A stretch of 24,502 nucleotides of DNA from positions 1-24,502 of the forward strand of contig JBGVOE010000001.1 in NCBI GenBank assembly GCA_045126355.1. Direction: 5' to 3'. The translations under genes were made by a program, and so were the position numbers. Source of the DNA: CAZSIA01 sp045126355. GTDB lineage: Bacteria; Bacillota_I; Bacilli_A; Acholeplasmatales; Anaeroplasmataceae. The notes under the pieces are model-generated. The model was not told the DNA's origin. It worked only from the letters and a program-made list of their open reading frames with translations, and ran no database searches. Below, piece after piece: positions 22,307 to 24,502 of this stretch; positions within the stretch are counted from its first letter, which is position 1; each line of letters opens with the position of its first letter.

Positions 22307-22357
22307 CTTTTTAGAAATTGATTTTAATGGTAAGATATATATGGAGTTGATTTTTAT

Positions 22358-23206
22358 ATGGAAATTAAAAATAAAATATTTGAAGGAGAAAGATCTTTAT
22401 TTTCCTCTTGTGGTTTAAAAATATATGATTGTATTTTTCAAAATGGAGAATCACCACTTAAAGAAAGTAAAGATATTTATTTAAAGGGTTCTAATTTTAA
22501 ATGGAAATATCCACTTTGGTACTCTAAAGATGTTTTAGTAGAAGAATCTAAATTAGATGTAACTGCTAGATCTGGAATATGGTATACACATAATATAACT
22601 ATTAATAATACTTTAATTGAAGCACCTAAAACATTTCGTAGAAGTAGTTTTATTACTTTAAATAATGTTAATATGCCTAACGCTTTAGAGACAATGTGGA
22701 ATTGTAAAAATATTGTGCTTAATGATGTTAGTGTAGCTGGAGATTACTTTGCTTTTGGTAGTGAAAATATTGAAGCTAATAATTTAGTTATTAATGGTAA
22801 CTATAGTTTTGACGGTGGTAAAAATATTACTATTCGTAATTCAAAATTAATCAGTAAAGATGCTTTTTGGAATTGTGAAAATGTCACAGTTTATGATTCT
22901 ATAATTGTTGGTGAATACTTAGGTTGGAATAGTAAAAACGTTACTTTTATAAACTGTGAAATCGAAAGTTTACAAGGCTTATGTTATATGGATAATCTTA
23001 AGATGGTAAATTGTAAATTAATTAATACTACACTTGCTTTTGAATATTCAACTGTAGACGCTACTATTAATGGAAGTGTTGATAGTATCAAAAACCCAAG
23101 TGGTGGGATAATAAAAGTTGATAGTGTTAATGAATTAATTTTAGAAGAAGAATATATCGATCCAAGTAAAATTAAAGTAGTTGTTGGAGGTAGTGGCAAT
23201 GAGTAG
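22358..23206 (+). CDS. DUF3737 family protein, predicted beta-helix
   Basis: A 282-residue protein of unknown function made of repeating short strands such as NITINNTLIEAP, NIVLNDVSVAGDYF, NITIRNSKLISKDAFWNCENVT and NVTFINCEIE. This regular N-x-x-(I/L)-x-(N/D) pattern every 20 or so residues predicts a right-handed beta-helix like pectate lyases. Conserved family stretches are present: GERSLF, GESPLKESK, KWKYPLWYS, SGIWYTHN and APKTFRRSS. No signal peptide, so probably cytosolic. It overlaps the PatB/MalY gene by eight bases, a sign of joint function. Catalysis versus scaffold cannot be decided. Confidence 0.88.
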   Translation: MEIKNKIFEGERSLFSSCGLKIYDCIFQNGESPLKESKDIYLKGSNFKWKYPLWYSKDVLVEESKLDVTARSGIWYTHNITINNTLIEAPKTFRRSSFITLNNVNMPNALETMWNCKNIVLNDVSVAGDYFAFGSENIEANNLVINGNYSFDGGKNITIRNSKLISKDAFWNCENVTVYDSIIVGEYLGWNSKNVTFINCEIESLQGLCYMDNLKMVNCKLINTTLAFEYSTVDATINGSVDSIKNPSGGIIKVDSVNELILEEEYIDPSKIKVVVGGSGNE

Positions 23207-24359
23207 ATTTGATAAAATTACTAACCGTCTAAATACAAATTCTATTAAATGGAGCGGAGATGAAAATGAGCTTCCAATGTGGGTAGCTGATATGGATTTT
23301 GAAGCACCAGAAGAAGTATCAAATGCTTTAATTGAAAGAGCGGCTCATAAGATTTATGGTTACTGTGATATTCCTTCAGAATGGAATGAAGCTATTGTTA
23401 ATTGGCGTTTAAAAAGATATAATCATAAAATTGATAAAGATGATTTATTATACTGTACATCAGTTATTGCTTCAATAAGTAGTACAGTGAGAAAAATCAC
23501 CTCACCAGGCGAAAATATCGTAATTCAAACACCAGTATATAATATCTTTTATAACTGTATTTTAAATAATGGGAGAAATGTTTTAGAAAGTCCTTTAGTA
23601 TATAAAGATGGTGTATATAGTATCGACTTTAAAGACTTAGAAGAAAAGCTTTCTAATAAACAAACATCAATGATGATTTTATGTAATCCACATAATCCAA
23701 TTGGTAGGGCTTGGAGTAAGGAAGAGTTAGCTAAAATTGGTGAGTTATGTCACAAATATAATGTCGTCCTTTTAGCTGATGAAATCCACTGTGACCTAGT
23801 AGATCCTTCATTAGTTTACACTCCATTTTCAAGTGTTAATGAAGTTTGTAAAAATATTAGTATAACATGTTCATCACCAACTAAAACATTTAATTTAGCT
23901 GGTCTACATACATCATACATTTATATTTCTAACCCATATTTAAAACATAAAGTATGGCGTGCTATTAATACAGATGAAGTAGCAGAAGCAAATATCTTCG
24001 CTATTACAGGTGCGACTGCAGCATTTACTTATGGTGGCGCTTGGCTTGATGAATTAAGAGAATATATTTATCAAAATAAATTAGATTTTATTAATACGGT
24101 TGAAAAGGAATTACCGGTTCATATTATTAGAAGTAATGCTACATATTTACTATGGGTAGATTGCAGTAAGATATGTAGTGATACAGTAGAATTAGTTGAT
24201 TTTATTAAGGCAGAAACTGGTTTAAGAGTAACTGCTGGTAAGGTTTATGGAGAGTGTGGTAAAGCTTTTATTAGAGTTAATATTGCGACTCAAAATGTGC
24301 GTGTTAAAGAAGGAGCTAAACGCTTCATAGATGGTATTAAAAAATATATGAATAGATAA
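23199..24359 (+). CDS. PatB/MalY-type PLP-dependent aminotransferase / cystathionine beta-lyase
   Basis: A 386-residue fold-type I PLP enzyme. Signature parts: ELPMWVADMDFEAPEEV at the N-terminus, NPHNPIGRAW, LLADEIHCDLV with D194 for the pyridine nitrogen, Schiff-base K229 in SSPTKTFNLAGL, and a C-terminal RVN Arg that binds the carboxylate. MalY/PatB proteins mostly cleave cystathionine or cysteine S-conjugates; in E. coli MalY also affects the maltose regulator. In-frame TTG at 23181 is earlier, but GGAGGT (23187-23192) sits seven bases before the ATG at 23199. Translation is likely coupled to the DUF3737 gene. Confidence 0.9.
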   Translation: MSRFDKITNRLNTNSIKWSGDENELPMWVADMDFEAPEEVSNALIERAAHKIYGYCDIPSEWNEAIVNWRLKRYNHKIDKDDLLYCTSVIASISSTVRKITSPGENIVIQTPVYNIFYNCILNNGRNVLESPLVYKDGVYSIDFKDLEEKLSNKQTSMMILCNPHNPIGRAWSKEELAKIGELCHKYNVVLLADEIHCDLVDPSLVYTPFSSVNEVCKNISITCSSPTKTFNLAGLHTSYIYISNPYLKHKVWRAINTDEVAEANIFAITGATAAFTYGGAWLDELREYIYQNKLDFINTVEKELPVHIIRSNATYLLWVDCSKICSDTVELVDFIKAETGLRVTAGKVYGECGKAFIRVNIATQNVRVKEGAKRFIDGIKKYMNR

Positions 24360-24362
24360 TTA

Positions 24363-24396
24363 AAAGGGTCTGCTTGATGCAGGCCCTTTATATTTT
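24363..24396. terminator. Bidirectional terminator after the PatB/MalY gene
   Basis: AAAGGGTCTGC (24363-24373) pairs with GCAGGCCCTTT (24379-24389), one G-U pair, 5-base loop, followed by ATATTTTT. The minus strand side ends in TTTTAATT and may serve the converging gene. Confidence 0.85.
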
Positions 24397-24502
24397 TACT
24401 TTTCAATTTCAAATACGATTGTTTCAAATGGTGATAATGTTAATTTATTTAAAGAGTACTGTTTATCATAGTTTGATAATAATACTTTTTTAATTTCAAA
24501 TG
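24396..24502 (-). CDS. C-terminal end of a probable GH13 alpha-glucosidase (partial)
   Basis: The minus strand is open from the window edge to a TAA at 24398-24396, giving 34 codons that end in FETIVFEIEK. The pattern VLLSNYDKQY ... LTLSPFETIVFEI is that of the last beta domain of GH13 oligo-1,6-glucosidases / alpha-glucosidases, where a short VLISNY strand and a PYEA-V-(F/Y) strand close the protein. Fits the nearby malQ. Only the tail is visible, so the specific activity cannot be told. Confidence 0.6.
   Translation of the reverse strand, partial: FEIKKVLLSNYDKQYSLNKLTLSPFETIVFEIEK

Overview
The window is AT-rich chromosomal DNA from a low-GC Gram-positive bacterium, most likely a spore-forming or recently spore-forming member of the Bacilli/Erysipelotrichia side of the Firmicutes. 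The reasons are Bacillus-type synteny (ylbD-ylbE-ylbF-ylbG, rpsP-khpA-rimM-trmD), RexAB/AddAB recombination, a zinc-free S4, a ThiI without rhodanese domain, Firmicute-type rpsD and rplS leaders, and several spore-type genes (a SASP, a YjcZ-like peptide, YlbD). TGG serves for Trp, and the one TGA that ends a gene (rimM) sits in a normal stop overlap, so the standard bacterial code fits. I see no rRNA, tRNA, CRISPR, insertion sequence or phage gene. No stretch without a gene exceeds 300 bases; the longest (3049-3329) is filled by the rpsD leader and two divergent promoters.

Layout. 1-2343 is a glycolytic operon, pgk - HPr-like gene - tpiA, ended by a strong terminator. 2449-3266 (minus strand) is rpsD with its own promoter and a structured leader. 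3304-5833 holds thiI, a small spore DNA-binding protein built from two SASP repeats, and a TrmH-family RNA methyltransferase. 5841-6927 (minus strand) holds def, a YjcZ-type spore peptide of 49 residues and a 75-residue coiled-coil protein. 6945-8973 holds rsuA and the ylbDEFG cluster. 9004-16498 holds rpsP, khpA, then addB-addA-rimM-trmD. 16489-19160 is a divergent lacI-type regulator / malQ pair with an operator-like site between them. 19211-21751 holds a hydrolase and two YwaF-like membrane proteins. 21791-22306 is rplS with its own promoter and leader. 22358-24389 is a DUF3737 gene overlapping a PatB/MalY aminotransferase gene. The right edge carries the last 34 codons of a probable GH13 alpha-glucosidase on the minus strand.

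How the genes fit together: most are housekeeping (translation, tRNA/rRNA modification, glycolysis, recombination). The ancestral rpsP-khpA-rimM-trmD-rplS ribosomal block is kept in order, but addBA sits inside it and a maltodextrin/membrane block sits before rplS. malQ, the LacI-type regulator and the partial GH13 gene suggest alpha-glucan use.

The most unusual signal is regulatory. At least seven genes, on both strands, share one compact start module: a -10 box, then 5-6 bases (6 in six of the seven), then GGTGAT, then 3-5 bases and the start codon. This spacing predicts mRNAs whose first bases are the Shine-Dalgarno sequence itself. Other points worth a look are the tandem SASP with an anti-Shine-Dalgarno hairpin, the HPr-like protein lacking the usual Arg next to its His, and the very short AddB.
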